A DNA stretch of 64,000 nt from Chamaecrista fasciculata (Eukaryota > Streptophyta > Magnoliopsida > Fabales > Fabaceae), in contig QANZ01045410.1 of NCBI GenBank assembly GCA_003254925.1, positions 61,806 through 125,805 of the forward strand, in the 5' to 3' direction. This document shows positions 1 to 10,639 of the stretch, in pieces (within the stretch, counting starts at the first letter, position 1; the number at the start of each line of letters is the position of its first letter). The translations under genes were made by a program, and so were the position numbers. Below the pieces are notes generated by a model that was not told where the DNA came from, searched no databases, and saw only the letters and a program-made list of their open reading frames with translations.

Positions 1-239
1 AACTGTAAAATCAATATGCATGCTTTGTCATCAATCACTACAAAGAAAATCGTGTAACATTCTTACTTAAGTCTACAACATAATGCCTCTCATCTAATCA
101 TGGAGAGTTTGATTCTCATCTAATATCCTATCCATCCATGAAATCTGAACGCCCTTCATTGTGCCACTTGTCACAAATTTTTTTTTTCAGAATTCCACAC
201 AATCAAACTCTCCAGGATGTCACACACGGAGAGAGAGGA

Positions 240-775
240 TTGGCGGATACCTTCCTCCCGGATACCTTCCGAGGAGGGGTAATCAGTGTTACAATCCGGG
301 TGGAAGGTATCCGCCAATCCCTGAGAGTGTCCGAGGAGGGTAGTCGGTGTTACAATCCGGGTGGAAGGTATCCGCCAATCCCTGAGAGTGACCGAGGAGG
401 GTAGTCAGTGTTACAATCCAGGTGGAAGGTATCCGCCAATCCTTGAGAGTGTCCGAGGAGGGTAGTCGGTGTTACAATCCGGGTGGAAGGTATCCGCCAA
501 TCCCTGAGAGTGTCCGAGGAGGGGGGGGCGGTAATCAGTGTTACAATCCGGGTGGAAGGTATCCGCCAATCCCTGAGAGTGTCCGAGGAGGGGTAATCAG
601 TGTTACAATCCGGGTTGAACGTATCCGCCAATCCCTGAGAGTGTCCGAGGAGGGGTTATCGGTGTCACAATCCGGGTTGAAGGTATCCGCCAATCCTGGA
701 GAGTGTCCGAGGAGGGTAGTCGGTGTTACCATCGGGTGGAAGGTATCCGCCAATCCTGGAGAGTGTGACGCATAT
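240..775. repeat. GC-rich 61-62 bp tandem repeat array, about 8 units
   Basis: A unit beginning GTGTTACAATCCGGGTGGAA and continuing through TATCCGCCAATCC and GAGTGTCCGAGGAGGG recurs with starts near 286, 347, 408, 469, 538, 600, 662 and 723. Spacing is 61-62 bp, except one 69 bp unit lengthened by a G-run near 520-528. A degenerate inverted piece (190-265) precedes the array, and its GGCGGATACC end mirrors the GGTATCCGCC of the last unit. Open frames through the array are a by-product of the repeat and I do not call them genes. Confidence 0.9.
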
Positions 776-879
776 TTAAGCTACTTCAAAGACTCAAAAT
801 TTTGTATTCCTGCATTCCGGCATTTCATCTGCTTAGGTGTTGCGTTTTTCATAGCAATTACTATTAGTATGTCTTTCTG

Positions 880-940
880 ACTCACAATCCGGGTTGAAGG
901 TATCCGCCAATCCCTGAGAGTGTCCGAGGAGGGGGGAAAA
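880..940. repeat. Detached single unit of the 61 bp tandem repeat
   Basis: One further unit (ACAATCCGGGTTGAAGG, then TCCGCCAATCCCTGAGAG, then GTCCGAGGAGGGGGG) lies about 110 bp beyond the array. The two are separated by AT-rich sequence unrelated to the unit, so the array was either interrupted or duplicated in pieces. Confidence 0.8.
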
Positions 941-1029
941 GCGAAATGGCGATGTGAAAACTATGCTGTTCTTCGGAGGAAGTTTGAGGAAGAGGAAGTA
1001 CATGGTAGGTGAGGAAGAGTGAATAAGAG

Positions 1030-1175
1030 AGTGACACGTGCGTCGATTTGGGGAGGTGAGGAAGATGCGAAGAAACATTGGCGCGAGAGGAAATTTGAAT
1101 GGAAAATGGGGTACGTGTCAAGCGGAGGAGGAACTTCGATTTTGCAACTTCTATTGAGGAGGCGACACGTGTGTA
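1030..1175. promoter_or_regulatory. Cluster of ACGT-core (G-box/ABRE-like) motifs
   Basis: CACGTG occurs at 1035-1040 and 1166-1171, and TACGTGTC at 1112-1119, within a 370 bp stretch (about 940-1310) that is clearly less AT-rich than its surroundings. In plants, palindromic CACGTG cores bind bZIP and bHLH factors. I see no gene start close by, so the regulated gene, if any, would be outside the window to the left or lost. Three motifs in 140 bp is suggestive only. Confidence 0.3.
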
Positions 1176-1309
1176 AGGCAAATGCTTAAAATGTAGAAGA
1201 TAAGGATTGCGTTTGAGTATGACCAAGGACTTGCATGGAAATATGAACCGCAATACCATCTTTTTTTAAAATTTTTTTATTTGTTAAAATTAACAAATTT
1301 TTCCTTTAT

Positions 1310-1700
1310 ATATATTTGGCCAAAAACCTGTTTTAGTCCCTCATAATTATCTTAAGTTTCATTTTGGTCTCTAATATATTTTTTTTAATTTTGTTTTGGC
1401 TCTTAATGTTTCTTAAAAGTTTCATAATTGATCTCTAACTATTGAGTGTGGTCGTATTCATCTCGTTTTAAACCTAAATGCGATGAAATTAGAGTTACAG
1501 ATTAAATTTAATGAGTTATTTCTTTGTCTAGTTGAAGTCATCGACAAACACAAATGAAGTCAAATTGGACATGAGATCGAGTTCAAAAATGGGTCTCTTA
1601 TTTCATGAGTTCAGTTGTATCTCTTTCGTATCAAGTCTGAATGCAATGAAATCAAAGCTACAAATTACTCTTGACAAACTATGCTGCTGAACTATAAATC
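1310..1700. mobile_element. Truncated Mutator-type MITE (GGTCC/GGACC family A)
   Basis: The left arm (TTTTAGTCCCTC, TTTCATTTTGGTCTC) and central block (TCGTTTTAAACC, GCGATGAAATTAGAG, TAGTTGAAGTCATC) match the element at 6504-7039. The right inverted arm is missing. Old and decayed. Confidence 0.5.
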
Positions 1701-2204
1701 AAATATTTTTAATAAAATAAAATTGTAACATATTTTTTTTAACAAAATAAAAGTTTTGAAGAAAACTTTCGCCATTTTTTATTTATATTTACTTTTAAAA
1801 AATAAAGGGTGGGAAACCCACAGCCAACTTTTGTCTCGTTTTTATTCTTAAAAAAAAAAACAAAGCAAAACTGATCCACTTTCAGGAAAGAATAATTAAA
1901 AGAAAAAAAAAATGTATTTATCCAGAAGTTAGCTGCTTCTGCATAGATTCTCTCTATTTTCAAACCAATTGATTATATGTTAATGTTAGATATAAGTAGA
2001 TAAGTTTACAGGTGTTACTTGTTAAACATGGAGAGAAAGAAGAAGAATGAAAATGAATAGTGATTGATATAAATATTAAAGACAGCATAAGACAGAAACA
2101 GTTTTCTTTTTTATTCTTTCCCAATTTAGTCGCTTCATTTAAATATTTATCAGCACTAATGAAATTATGAAAAAATTAAATCTCAAATTTCTTTTGGTTA
2201 AAAC

Positions 2205-2830
2205 TAGTGATGACAATTTCTTACGGTAGTTAGGGTATCCGTCCGTATCCGTCGAAAAAAATTATCCAATATCCGTCGGATACCGGATATCAGATAGGGT
2301 ACGAGAAATGAAAACTAAATTTTTTTAGATATTGGGTGGATATGAATATTGCTCTCGGATACCCTACATCCGTCCGAAATGAACGGATAGTTAGGGTACT
2401 TGATTTCCGATATCCTATTACTTATTTAATTTTTATATTTTACATTCAATTTAATATTTTATATATAATCATTTAAATTTAATTAATTATATTTTTATAT
2501 AATCATTTTTTAATTATTTTATATTTAATTTTTTTTAAAAAAAAATAAATTTGAAATATAAATATATAATACTTTCGTTTATTTATATTAGTTGGTGAAT
2601 AATGAATATCAAGTACTCGATATATTCGATTTATAAAATAGTCTATCTTATCCTATATCCATATTTTTTCGGATATTTCGGGTACCCGTCGGATGCCGGA
2701 TATCGGATAGAGTGCAGATACAAATATTAATTTATCGGATACAGATAGGGTACAGATATTGGATCGAATGAACGGATACGGATACGGATAGTGACAAAAT
2801 TACCAGGTACCCTATTCGTTGCCATCTCTA
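2205..2830. mobile_element. hAT-type non-autonomous element, 626 bp, with 8 bp TSD
   Basis: The perfect 8 bp duplication GTTAAAAC flanks the element (2197-2204 and 2831-2838). The termini are inverted: TAGTGATGACAA on the left and TAGAGATGGCAACG reading in from the right. Subterminal regions are dense in short GGATAC/GTATCC motifs in both orientations, a common hAT transposase-binding pattern. No coding capacity. Confidence 0.85.
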
Positions 2831-2909
2831 GTTAAAACATGGTTTTCTTCGTCTATCCGTATAACGATCTAGACGAAGACTAATCTCATTCCAGTCGGAA
2901 GCAAACAAT

Positions 2910-3035
2910 TAAAGATCTCCCAACAATGTCGATTCCAGGGATCAAACTTTGCTCTTCTCACCCAGGGTACGATTTGCTTACCACTGCACTAAACCATTGT
3001 TTGTTAAAGCTTAATATTTTAATTAATTGCTTTTC
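2910..3035. other. Short non-repeat spacer
   Basis: About 125 bp of moderately complex sequence between two transposons. It contains CAGGGATCAAACTTTGC and ACCACTGCACTAAACC, which resemble tRNA-derived SINE tails, but the match is too weak to name. No open frame. Confidence 0.3.
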
Positions 3036-3505
3036 TTACATACAGAAACTTTTGGTCCTTTATATTTCAAAATATTCAAATTGATCTAAAATGTTGGCAA
3101 AGTATTTCATTTTGGTCTAAAACTACTGAATTTAGTCATATTTCTCTCATCTCTCATTTCAAGTTCAAAAGACTTGTTAATTAAGAGTAACTCATACCTT
3201 CAAATTTGTCGCATTCAAATTTGAAACGAAAAAGATATGATCAATTTTGTTTGTTTTGACCGTGGAATAAGTAATATACTTTTGGGACCAATTTGACCTC
3301 GTTTACTAACAACCCCAATTGGATAGAGAAAGTACTCTTTGAGAACAATCTGTAACTCTGAACTTGTCACATTTGAACTTGAAATTAGAGAAATTTGACC
3401 ATATTCAATAGTTTGGGACCAAAATGAATCATTTTGCCAACATTTAGAACCAATTTGACCATTATTAGGGCATATATTTAGGACCAAAACGACCCTTTGA
3501 CCTTT
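3035..3505. mobile_element. Mutator-type MITE, family A, left end truncated
   Basis: Inverted arms (TTGGTCCTTTATATTTC on the left; CATATATTTAGGACC then AAACGACCCTTTGACC on the right) and the central TCGCATTCAAATTTGAAAC block match the intact copy at 6504-7039. The outermost left terminus is missing and no target duplication can be seen. Confidence 0.7.
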
Positions 3506-3519
3506 TAATTTTGAGAAAA

Positions 3520-3945
3520 CTTACTATTTGGTCATTGAATTTATACCGAGTCAACTATTCAGTCTTTGAATAATCGAAATACATGATTTGGTCCCTAAAA
3601 TATTTCAATTGTCAATTATTTGGTCCTTAGTGACAATTTGGTCACTGAATTTTAACTGATTTATTACTTTTTGTTCCCCCAAATTTATACTATATTAATA
3701 CTTTTTAGCTCTGAATTTATACTATGTTAAATATTTTTTAGTGTTTGAATTTTAATTGATTTTATACTTTTTGTTCCTTGAATTTATAGTGAGTTTTTAT
3801 CTTTTCGTCCCTAAATTTGACTCAGGGACCAAATCGTTGACAATTGCCTTAATATTTAAGGGCTGAGTCATATATTTTGATTATTCAGGAATAATTAGTT
3901 GACTCGATGAAAATTTAAGGACCAAACAATAGGTTTTCTTTTTCA
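3520..3945. mobile_element. Degenerate inverted-repeat element with TTTGGTCC arms
   Basis: It starts ACTATTTGGTCATTGAATTT and ends in AAGGACCAAACAATAGG, an inverted version. Internal TTTGGTCC and GGACCAAA motifs are repeated. Boundaries are approximate and no target duplication was found. Confidence 0.45.
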
Positions 3946-4235
3946 TTTTTAACATTAAATATTGAAGTTATTTTTTTTTAAAAAAATCAATATATATTTA
4001 TACATCTTGTGTGAGCACTTATTATAACTTAATATAAGTAATTAGGTGTTAAAATTGATGAGATGGTAAAATTAAGGGTAAATTATAGAATAGGTACCGT
4101 GTGGTATGGCCAAATCTTACATTGTTGCTATGTGATTTTTTGGGTTTCACTTTGGGTATCTAAGCTTATCGCTGTTAAGCAGTTAGGGTACTTGTGGTTT
4201 TCTTCCGTCAATTTTAATAGAAAATGCTGATGTGG

Positions 4236-5085
4236 CGATAAAAAATCAAATTTTAGTCCACAAACTATCATATAAGTTTGTTTCATTTTGATCCTAAAAC
4301 TATTTTTAATTTTGTGTTGATCCTTAAACTTTCACATTTCTTTTGTTTTATATCTCAAAAATATGATTTCATATGTTTATATATCGCTATTTTTCTCTAA
4401 ATATAAGGATGATCACGGGACAAGTTTCGGCCACACCTGAGACCCAGCCCGATTAGACTTGGGTCGGGCTGGGCCAAACATGCCACTTTATTTTAAAAAT
4501 TATTATTTTTATTTAACACATTTATTTATTTTATGTATTTTTTTAACTTGTATATATTGATAAAAATTAATTATGTATGAGTTTAATGATGTTTATATTA
4601 ATAAAAATATTTAATTTTATTTATTTGTTAAAAAATATTAATTTAATTGAAACGAAGTTTATATTTTATGTATTTTTTAATATACAATTAATAAAAATAA
4701 TAATACATATGTATTTTTTACGATAAAAAATGACTATAGCCCGGGTCGAGCCTAGTCTAGAAGTGCTAGACTCGGGACCCGGCCTCTAGTGCCCTGGTTG
4801 GACTATGTTTTGTTCACACCTACCCAAATATGTAATAATAAGTGAGTTGGCAAAGATAGGAAGAAAAATTTTCATTTTTAATAACAAATTGGAGATAAAT
4901 TGGTGGTTATTTTTATCTCTAAATTTATGACTAAGAATAACGATAAAAATTTTAGAAAATCAAATTTCGTAGACCAAGACGGGAGAAATGTGAAAGTTTG
5001 AGGACAAAAATGAAACCAAAAATAGTTTTTATGACCAAAATGAAACTTACCCCATAGTTTGAGGGCCAAAAATGAGATTTTAACC
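4236..5085. mobile_element. Middle element of the nest (MITE family B)
   Basis: Arms AAATTTTAGTCCACAAACTA and (inverted) TAGTTTGAGGGCCAAAAATG, followed inward by CAAACTTTCACATTT-like and ACTTACCCCATAG-like blocks, match the element at 16065-16600 and the half element at 49865-50086. End positions are approximate. Confidence 0.7.
4406..4825. mobile_element. Innermost element of the nest, hAT-like
   Basis: An AT-rich core is flanked by GC-rich inverted ends: CCCGATTAGACTTGGGTCGG on the left; GCCCGGGTCGAGCC and GACTCGGGACCCGG on the right. It interrupts the middle element between its two halves. The candidate 8 bp flanks (TAAATATA and CAAATATG) match at 6 of 8 positions. Confidence 0.6.
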
Positions 5086-5329
5086 TTTGTGGAAACCAAC
5101 TGCTAAGATGCAATAGAAACCGACGGTTGTGATACACTGGAAACCAATAACTAAGATTGTGCCATATCAGCACTTTTCATTAAAATTAATGGAACAAAAC
5201 CTCAGGTGCCCTAACTGGTTAACGATGAGAAGCTCATGTAGCCTTAGTGAAACTCAAAAAATCACACAGCAGCACTGTGAAATTTAGCTATACCACAAGT
5301 ATCTTTGCTGTAATTTATCGTAAAATTAA

Positions 5330-6503
5330 ACTTATCAAGAGAATTAAATGAAAAGATGGACATAAACATATTAAATAAAATCTATTATTCAAATGGGTTT
5401 CACACTATCATCATATATTTAAATAATAATGTGCATAGTTATTTTAATATTTATGTGGGATAATAATATAATTAATTGATACCAGAAAAATTAATAAAGT
5501 GATAAATACTCACTGATAGGATAGAATTAATGTACTTTAGTCTCATCATCCCTTTATGTTATCTCTCTAATGAAATTATCTTTGAACAATTAATTTATTC
5601 AATAAAATTAAGTTTCAAAGTTTTATAGGGACAATATTTTTTTAAAAAAAATTATTTATCATCTAAAATCTTATTTTTATTAGACTATTGCATATCAATG
5701 AACTTTCAAACATGTAAATTAGATTTTTTACGGATTGAATTATTGACTCGTATATTTTCTAAAAAAAGAATTAGTCAATTAATATATTTGTCAAAATTAA
5801 ATTTTATGTTCCTTCATATATATTTAATATTTTTATGTTATACTCTTAGATGATGTTTTAAACCCACTAATAAGAGACTTCTTTTTTAATGAATTTCTTT
5901 AATTCCTTTCACCTAATTTAAATGTCAGTAATTAATAACAATTAAAATATGTCTTTCCAATCACATCATACAGTTAATATACTACACAATCACATAAAAA
6001 GAAGGGCGGGAAATTCAAAACCAGTAATAATAATAACTATATGATTAATATAGGCAACAATGGAGAATGAATTTGAGTTATATATATATATATTTGTGTC
6101 TGATCTGAATGTTGAAAATGCATGAAAGTGTCTGTGAGCAAGTGACATATTTTAAAGATTTTTGGCTGTTTAGGTGCAAAGATTTTGGTGATTTAGATCT
6201 GTTTGTTTGTGGAGTTTCTTCCCATTTAGGGTTTGTGATCAAGTAAGAGATTCTTGTGTACTGTATTGTATTGACCATTTTTAGAGTTACTGCAAATTTT
6301 GGTGAAACTATAAGTGTGATATTGACAGTCAATAATAGTTGTCATTGATTAGTAGAAAAAGCTCATATAGGAAACTTTGACCACAAGTAATAATCTTATC
6401 ACAAATGAAGGTAAATTTAATTTAAAGCATGCATGAGAAAATGATTTCATCATAAACTTCGAGTTAAAATGAAAAATGCAAAAGTTTTAGTTAATAATTT
6501 TAA
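5330..6503. other. AT-rich intergenic stretch, no gene seen
   Basis: Very AT-rich sequence with no homologous open frame, no clear inverted termini and no tRNA-like fold that I could recognise. The longest frames are short and low in complexity. Confidence 0.6.
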
Positions 6504-7039
6504 GGTTAAAGGGTTATTTTGGTTCTAAATGTATGCAATGTTCATTTTGGTCCATTATGTTTTAAAATGTTTAAATTGATCCTAAATGTTTGTAAAATGT
6601 TTCATTTTGATCCTAAACTATTGAATATGGCTTGTTTCAAGTTCAAACATGACGAGTTTAGAGCTACGCATTGTTCTCAAAGAGTACTTACTCTATCTAG
6701 TTGGAGCCATCAGCAAACGAGGTCAAATCGGTCTTGAAAGTAGACAGCTCGCTTTGTGGTCAAACAAGCAAAAATGATCACATTTCTCTCATTTCAATTT
6801 TGAATGCGATGAATTCAGAGCTACAAGTTCCTCTGAACAAGTCCTTTGAATTTGAAATGAAATACTAGAGAAATATGACCAAATTCAAGAGTTTGTGATT
6901 AAAATGAAACATTTTACTAATATTTAGGACCAAAATGAATCATTTTGCAAATATTTAGGACCAATTTGAACATTTTAAAACATAATGGACCAAAATGAAC
7001 ATTAGGGCATACATTTAGTATCAAAATGACCCTTTAACC
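6504..7039. mobile_element. Intact Mutator-type MITE, family A, 536 bp, 9 bp TSD
   Basis: The perfect 9 bp duplication TAATTTTAA lies at 6495-6503 and 7040-7048. The termini are inverted: GGTTAAAGGGTTATTTTGGT and its counterpart ACCAAAATGACCC (with changes) TTTAACC. Arms of about 150 bp carry repeated TTTTGGTCC/GGACCAAAA motifs. This is the best reference copy for the copies at 1310, 3035, 22897 and 59801. Non-coding. Confidence 0.9.
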
Positions 7040-7049
7040 TAATTTTAAT

Positions 7050-8181
7050 GCTGAAAAATATTGTTTATTATACTTCAACAATCTTCACAGACTAACTTTT
7101 GAAAGTACGTACATATATATCTAAGAAGTACAATGACTCAGTGAGCCAACATTTAATTATTCACATATGTTATTATTCACATATGTTAGTTGGCCTATAA
7201 AAAATAAATACTAAAATGTACTTAAAGATCTTGAATTTTAAGTATAGGCATAAAATATTTTAGTTTTAAAAATTGATGGACAGATTTTTTTTTTTAATTT
7301 TCAACTTCGATCATTTAAAATTTATGAATTTTAAAAGTTAATAAACATATATATTTCATTAACTTTTAAATTAATTGATAGACAATCCATAATCTTTCAA
7401 AAGGCGAAGTTATTTATGGATGTTAAGTGATTGAAAATGAAAATTTGACCGTCTTATTTGTCAATTATTTAAAAGTTGAGATGATCTAGCTATTTATCAA
7501 CTTTTAAAACTCAAAAGTCCTAAATGATAGAAGTTGAAAAATCAGGTATCTATTTGTCAACTTTTAAAATTCAAGAATATTTTATGTCTCCGTCCAAAAA
7601 AAATGTAGGTTGTATCTCTCAACTTATTTGGAAGTTAAGGGGTTTTATCTATTAACTTTTAAAACTCAAAGATATTTTATGTTTTCGGCTCAAAACTCAT
7701 GGGATAGAAGTACAATTTAACAAAAAATAAAACTATAAAATTTAGTCATAAAAAATACAAGTACATTTAATTTTTTTTTTCTTTTGTTAGATATTAGTAC
7801 AAATTTAACGGAATCTGATTTTTTAATATCAATTATTAAGTGTAATATTAAAAAAATTTAAAACAATATTAGATGATTTGTCATTAAATTTTAGTTAACA
7901 AAAAGATCGAGTAAATTGATTTTAATTGTATTTTTTCAAAATTGTATATCACAAATTTTATTTTTAAGGGACTGAATTGAAACATATAACATTTTTCGTT
8001 GTCCAAATTATTAATTTACTCTAAAGTTTATAATATCTTGAAGTTAGCTTTTTTTTTTTTTTATATATATACATAAACAATAACATTTAGGTCAGTCAAC
8101 ACATGTAGACTCTCTGGAGTCAAAGTATACGTCTCTTAGATCCAATAAGTACTTGCCTCTTGCAAAAATATTAAAAAAAAA
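7050..8181. other. AT-rich intergenic stretch with a decayed element fragment
   Basis: No gene. 7780-8022 resembles the right part of the element in the transporter intron at 58700-59035 (TTTGTCATTAAATTTTAGT, then AAATTATTAATTTACTC). 7240-7690 holds repeated TTTTAAAACTCAA and ATATTTTATGT motifs of no clear origin. Confidence 0.5.
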
Positions 8182-8818
8182 AGACAAAATATTTTTTCGT
8201 GCTTCTAATGTCTGAGATCAGTTTTAGTTATGCTCTTAATATTTATTTTGTGTCAATTATGCCATCAATATGAAACGTTGGTGTCAATTATACCCTAACT
8301 TCAATTTTTTTGGGCCAATGTCCTATTTTGGTCCCGCAAGTTTGCTCAAAGTTCCATTTTAATCCCTCAAGTCTCCGACGAATTTTCCGGCGAGATACAC
8401 GGCGGCCCTGACGACTATAAAAACTCCTAATCCTAGGTTTTTTTGACCTCCTGAGTTCAATGGCGGCCTTCATTTTTTCGGTGATTGTGTAATTTTTCGA
8501 CGGCTTGCCAGTCATTTTTTCGCAAAATGGAGGCCGTCATTGAACTCAGGAGGTCAAAAAACTTTGGATTAAGAGTTTTCACAGTTGTCAAGGCTGTCGT
8601 GTATCTCGCCGAAAAGTTCGCTAGAGACTTGAGGGTCCAAAACGGAACTTTGAGCAAACTTGAGGGACCAAAATAGGACTTTGGCCCAAAAAGAATTAAA
8701 GTTAAGGTATAATTGACACCAATATTTCACATTGGGGGTATAACTAACACAAAACAAACGTTAAGAATATAACTAAAACTGACTCAAACGTTAAGAGCAC
8801 GAAAGGGTCTTTTTGCCT
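8182..8818. mobile_element. 637 bp foldback (near-palindromic) element
   Basis: The two halves are inverted copies over about 280-300 bp each. Outer ends are AGACAAAATATTTTTTCGTG and its counterpart CACGAAAGGGTCTTTTTGCC. Inner ends are TTTGACCTCCTGAGTTCAAT and ATTGAACTCAGGAGGTCAAA, separated by a loop of roughly 85 bp. A half copy lies at 60080-60215. Open frames on both strands are mirror shadows of the palindrome. Confidence 0.85.
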
Positions 8819-8939
8819 AAAACAAATCACCTGTCAACCAAGCTTTCAGAAATTTAAATTTATGACATTATTAGATGTTATGAATTAACTTCTTGCAGAA
8901 TATAAATCAATCTTTCAGTCAAAAGTTTTTACTATAACT

Positions 8940-9025
8940 TAATAGTGCAAAACAATTTTTTTTTTTTTTTTTTTAGATTTTCACTCTNATTTTTTTTTTT
9001 TTTTTTGCAGATTTTCACTCTGTAT
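8940..9025. repeat. Poly-T tract duplicated around AGATTTTCACTCT
   Basis: Two long T-runs are each followed by AGATTTTCACTCT, with one N between them. This is probably a short tandem duplication or an assembly slip at a homopolymer. Confidence 0.7.
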
Positions 9026-9179
9026 GGATGTGACTAAACAGAGTGTGAATTGAGATAGATAGATAGATAGTAAGGATGTGAAAGTTAAGGATACCCAGAA
9101 AATTTAATTGCATGGTAGGAAGTAGAAATGAGGAGTTAATATTTTTTTTCCGAGAAACCAAACACAATATGGGGAATTT

Positions 9180-9312
9180 GATGATCTATAAATGGCTTGT
9201 CCCACTCTTACAATATGTTTGCAGAATTGTGTCATTCATTTCATTCTGAGACTGAATACCTGTCGTCATCATCATCGTCGTCTTCTTCAATTTCAATTAT
9301 CAAACGATTGTA
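9180..9312 (+). promoter_or_regulatory. Possible core promoter and first (non-coding) exon
   Basis: CTATAAATGG near 9186-9195 is a good plant TATA box. About 30 bp downstream begins a CT- and TC-rich leader with CATCATCATCGTCGTC, ending at a consensus donor (GTAAGTAAG) near 9310. This architecture suits a transcribed 5' leader. I infer it from motif order only; no coding sequence lies in this exon. Confidence 0.3.
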
Positions 9313-9484
9313 AGTAAGCATGAATGAATAGTTGCTTTTATATCAATCACACTGACCCTACTTTTCCAGATTCATTTTTCATGCATTTTATGGTATGGAA
9401 AAAAGTTGTACCTTCCTTTCAGATTTACGTGACATAGGCTTATGATGCAACTTTGATTTGGTTTCAAATTTTAACATTTTCACC

Positions 9485-9963
9485 GGCCAAAATTTTAAAT
9501 TGGTCTCTTATGTTTCATTTATTTTAAATTGGTTTTATATATTTCAATAATTTTTCAAATTACTCCCCAAAAAAATAAATATGGCCATGTCTATCTTGTT
9601 TCAAGTTCAAATACGACAAATATAGAGCTATGAGTTTAATTTCTTTTGAAAAGTTATAAACAAATAAGGTAAAATCGAGTCTCGAAAATAAGTAACTCGT
9701 TTTATGATCAAACAATCAAAGTTGATCATATTTCTCATTTCAAATCTGAGTGTGACGAGTTCGAAACTATGTTAATTCTTTAAGAGTTATTTATTTATTC
9801 AGTTGAGATCGTTAGTAAATGAGGTCAAACCATATCTCGAAAATAATTTTGGGACCAATTTGAGATATTATAAAAAAAATAGGACCAATTTGAATCAAAC
9901 GAAACATAAAGGACCAATTTAAAATTTATCCTATACATAAAGAACCAATTTGAAGTTTTGGCC
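9485..9963. mobile_element. MITE with GGCCAAAA termini, about 479 bp
   Basis: Left end GGCCAAAATTTTAAATTGGT; right end inverted (ACCAATTTGAAGTTTTGGCC). Internal TTTAAATTGG and CCAATTTAAA motifs are mirrored. No clean target duplication was recognised. A truncated relative lies at 24040-24235. Confidence 0.7.
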
Positions 9964-10548
9964 TTTTTCTTCCCAGAAAACCACTCTATAAATTCTTAAA
10001 CAACCAGATTTAATCTCTGTCAGTAAAAGAAATATATTAGTTCTTTTCTTGTTTACCCTTATGTAACATGTCAATTATTTAAAATAATTGTCATAAAGAA
10101 AAACTTTTTACATAACTTTCTTTTTCATCATCATTCTTTACTCATGCATTCACAGCCTTTTTTCATATTTTAATACTAACAATGCAATCATAGTAACTAG
10201 TTTCTTGGGTCAAGAGATCTCTGTACAGTTTCTTTTTGACTGGTGAAATTTTGAAATACAACAACTAACCACTATTGTAGTTAATCATGACTTTAATTAT
10301 ACGAGTTAATAATTTATTTTCTAAAATTTCAATTTATGATTTTTATTCTCTAATATAAAATTAATGTATTTAAATCGTTTTGTGTTTATAAATTAATCCC
10401 TACAAAATGAATTTAAAAGATTAAATCGTATTATCTCTATGATTTTTAACGACTAAAGTATCAAAATTAATTTTTTAAAAGTTTAGTTATCAACTCATAT
10501 ATATCTTTCGGTACTAAATTACTCTTTATATAATGAACTAGGTAAAAT

Positions 10549-10632
10549 GAAGATCCTTGTATTTCTCAAGTTAGGTCCCTCTCTTCTTGCTATAGTAATG
10601 GTGATTCTTTCATCAAGAGCATACTCCTGAAG
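10549..10632 (+). CDS. Candidate 27-residue signal-peptide-like ORF
   Basis: After a possible acceptor (ATGAACTAG near 10541), an ATG opens a 27-codon frame: M-K-I-L-V-F-L then a hydrophobic stretch LLAIVMVIL and SSRAYS, then TGA. The profile (basic N-end, hydrophobic core, small residues) is that of a secretion signal with almost nothing after it. A donor-like AAGGTTGGT follows the stop. With the TATA and leader near 9186-9310 and an acceptor-like TCTTTTGCAG near 11312 it could be part of a spliced micropeptide transcript, or a relic of a secreted-peptide gene. I do not recognise the family; weak call. Confidence 0.2.
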
Positions 10633-10639
10633 GTTGGTA

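Larger units (their letters stand above)
4076..5319. mobile_element. Outer Mutator-like element of a three-level nest, 10 bp TSD
   Basis: The perfect 10 bp duplication GTAAAATTAA lies at 4066-4075 and 5320-5329. The termini are inverted (GGGTAAATTATAG on the left, GATAAATTACAGC reading in from the right) and the inverted arms extend about 160 bp on each side (GGTACC, AAATCTTACATTGTTG, TTAAGCAGTTAGGG). A 10 bp duplication fits Mutator-type elements. The element is split by a second TIR element, which is itself split by a third. Confidence 0.85.

Noticed and set aside
422-880. 152-codon open frame with repeated GGRYPPIPES motif
   Set aside because: It is the translation of the 61-62 bp tandem repeat; the period is not a multiple of three and the frame survives only by chance. 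No homology to a protein family.
8288-8757. Several overlapping frames on both strands with similar peptides
   Set aside because: They are mirror images produced by the foldback element's inverted arms.
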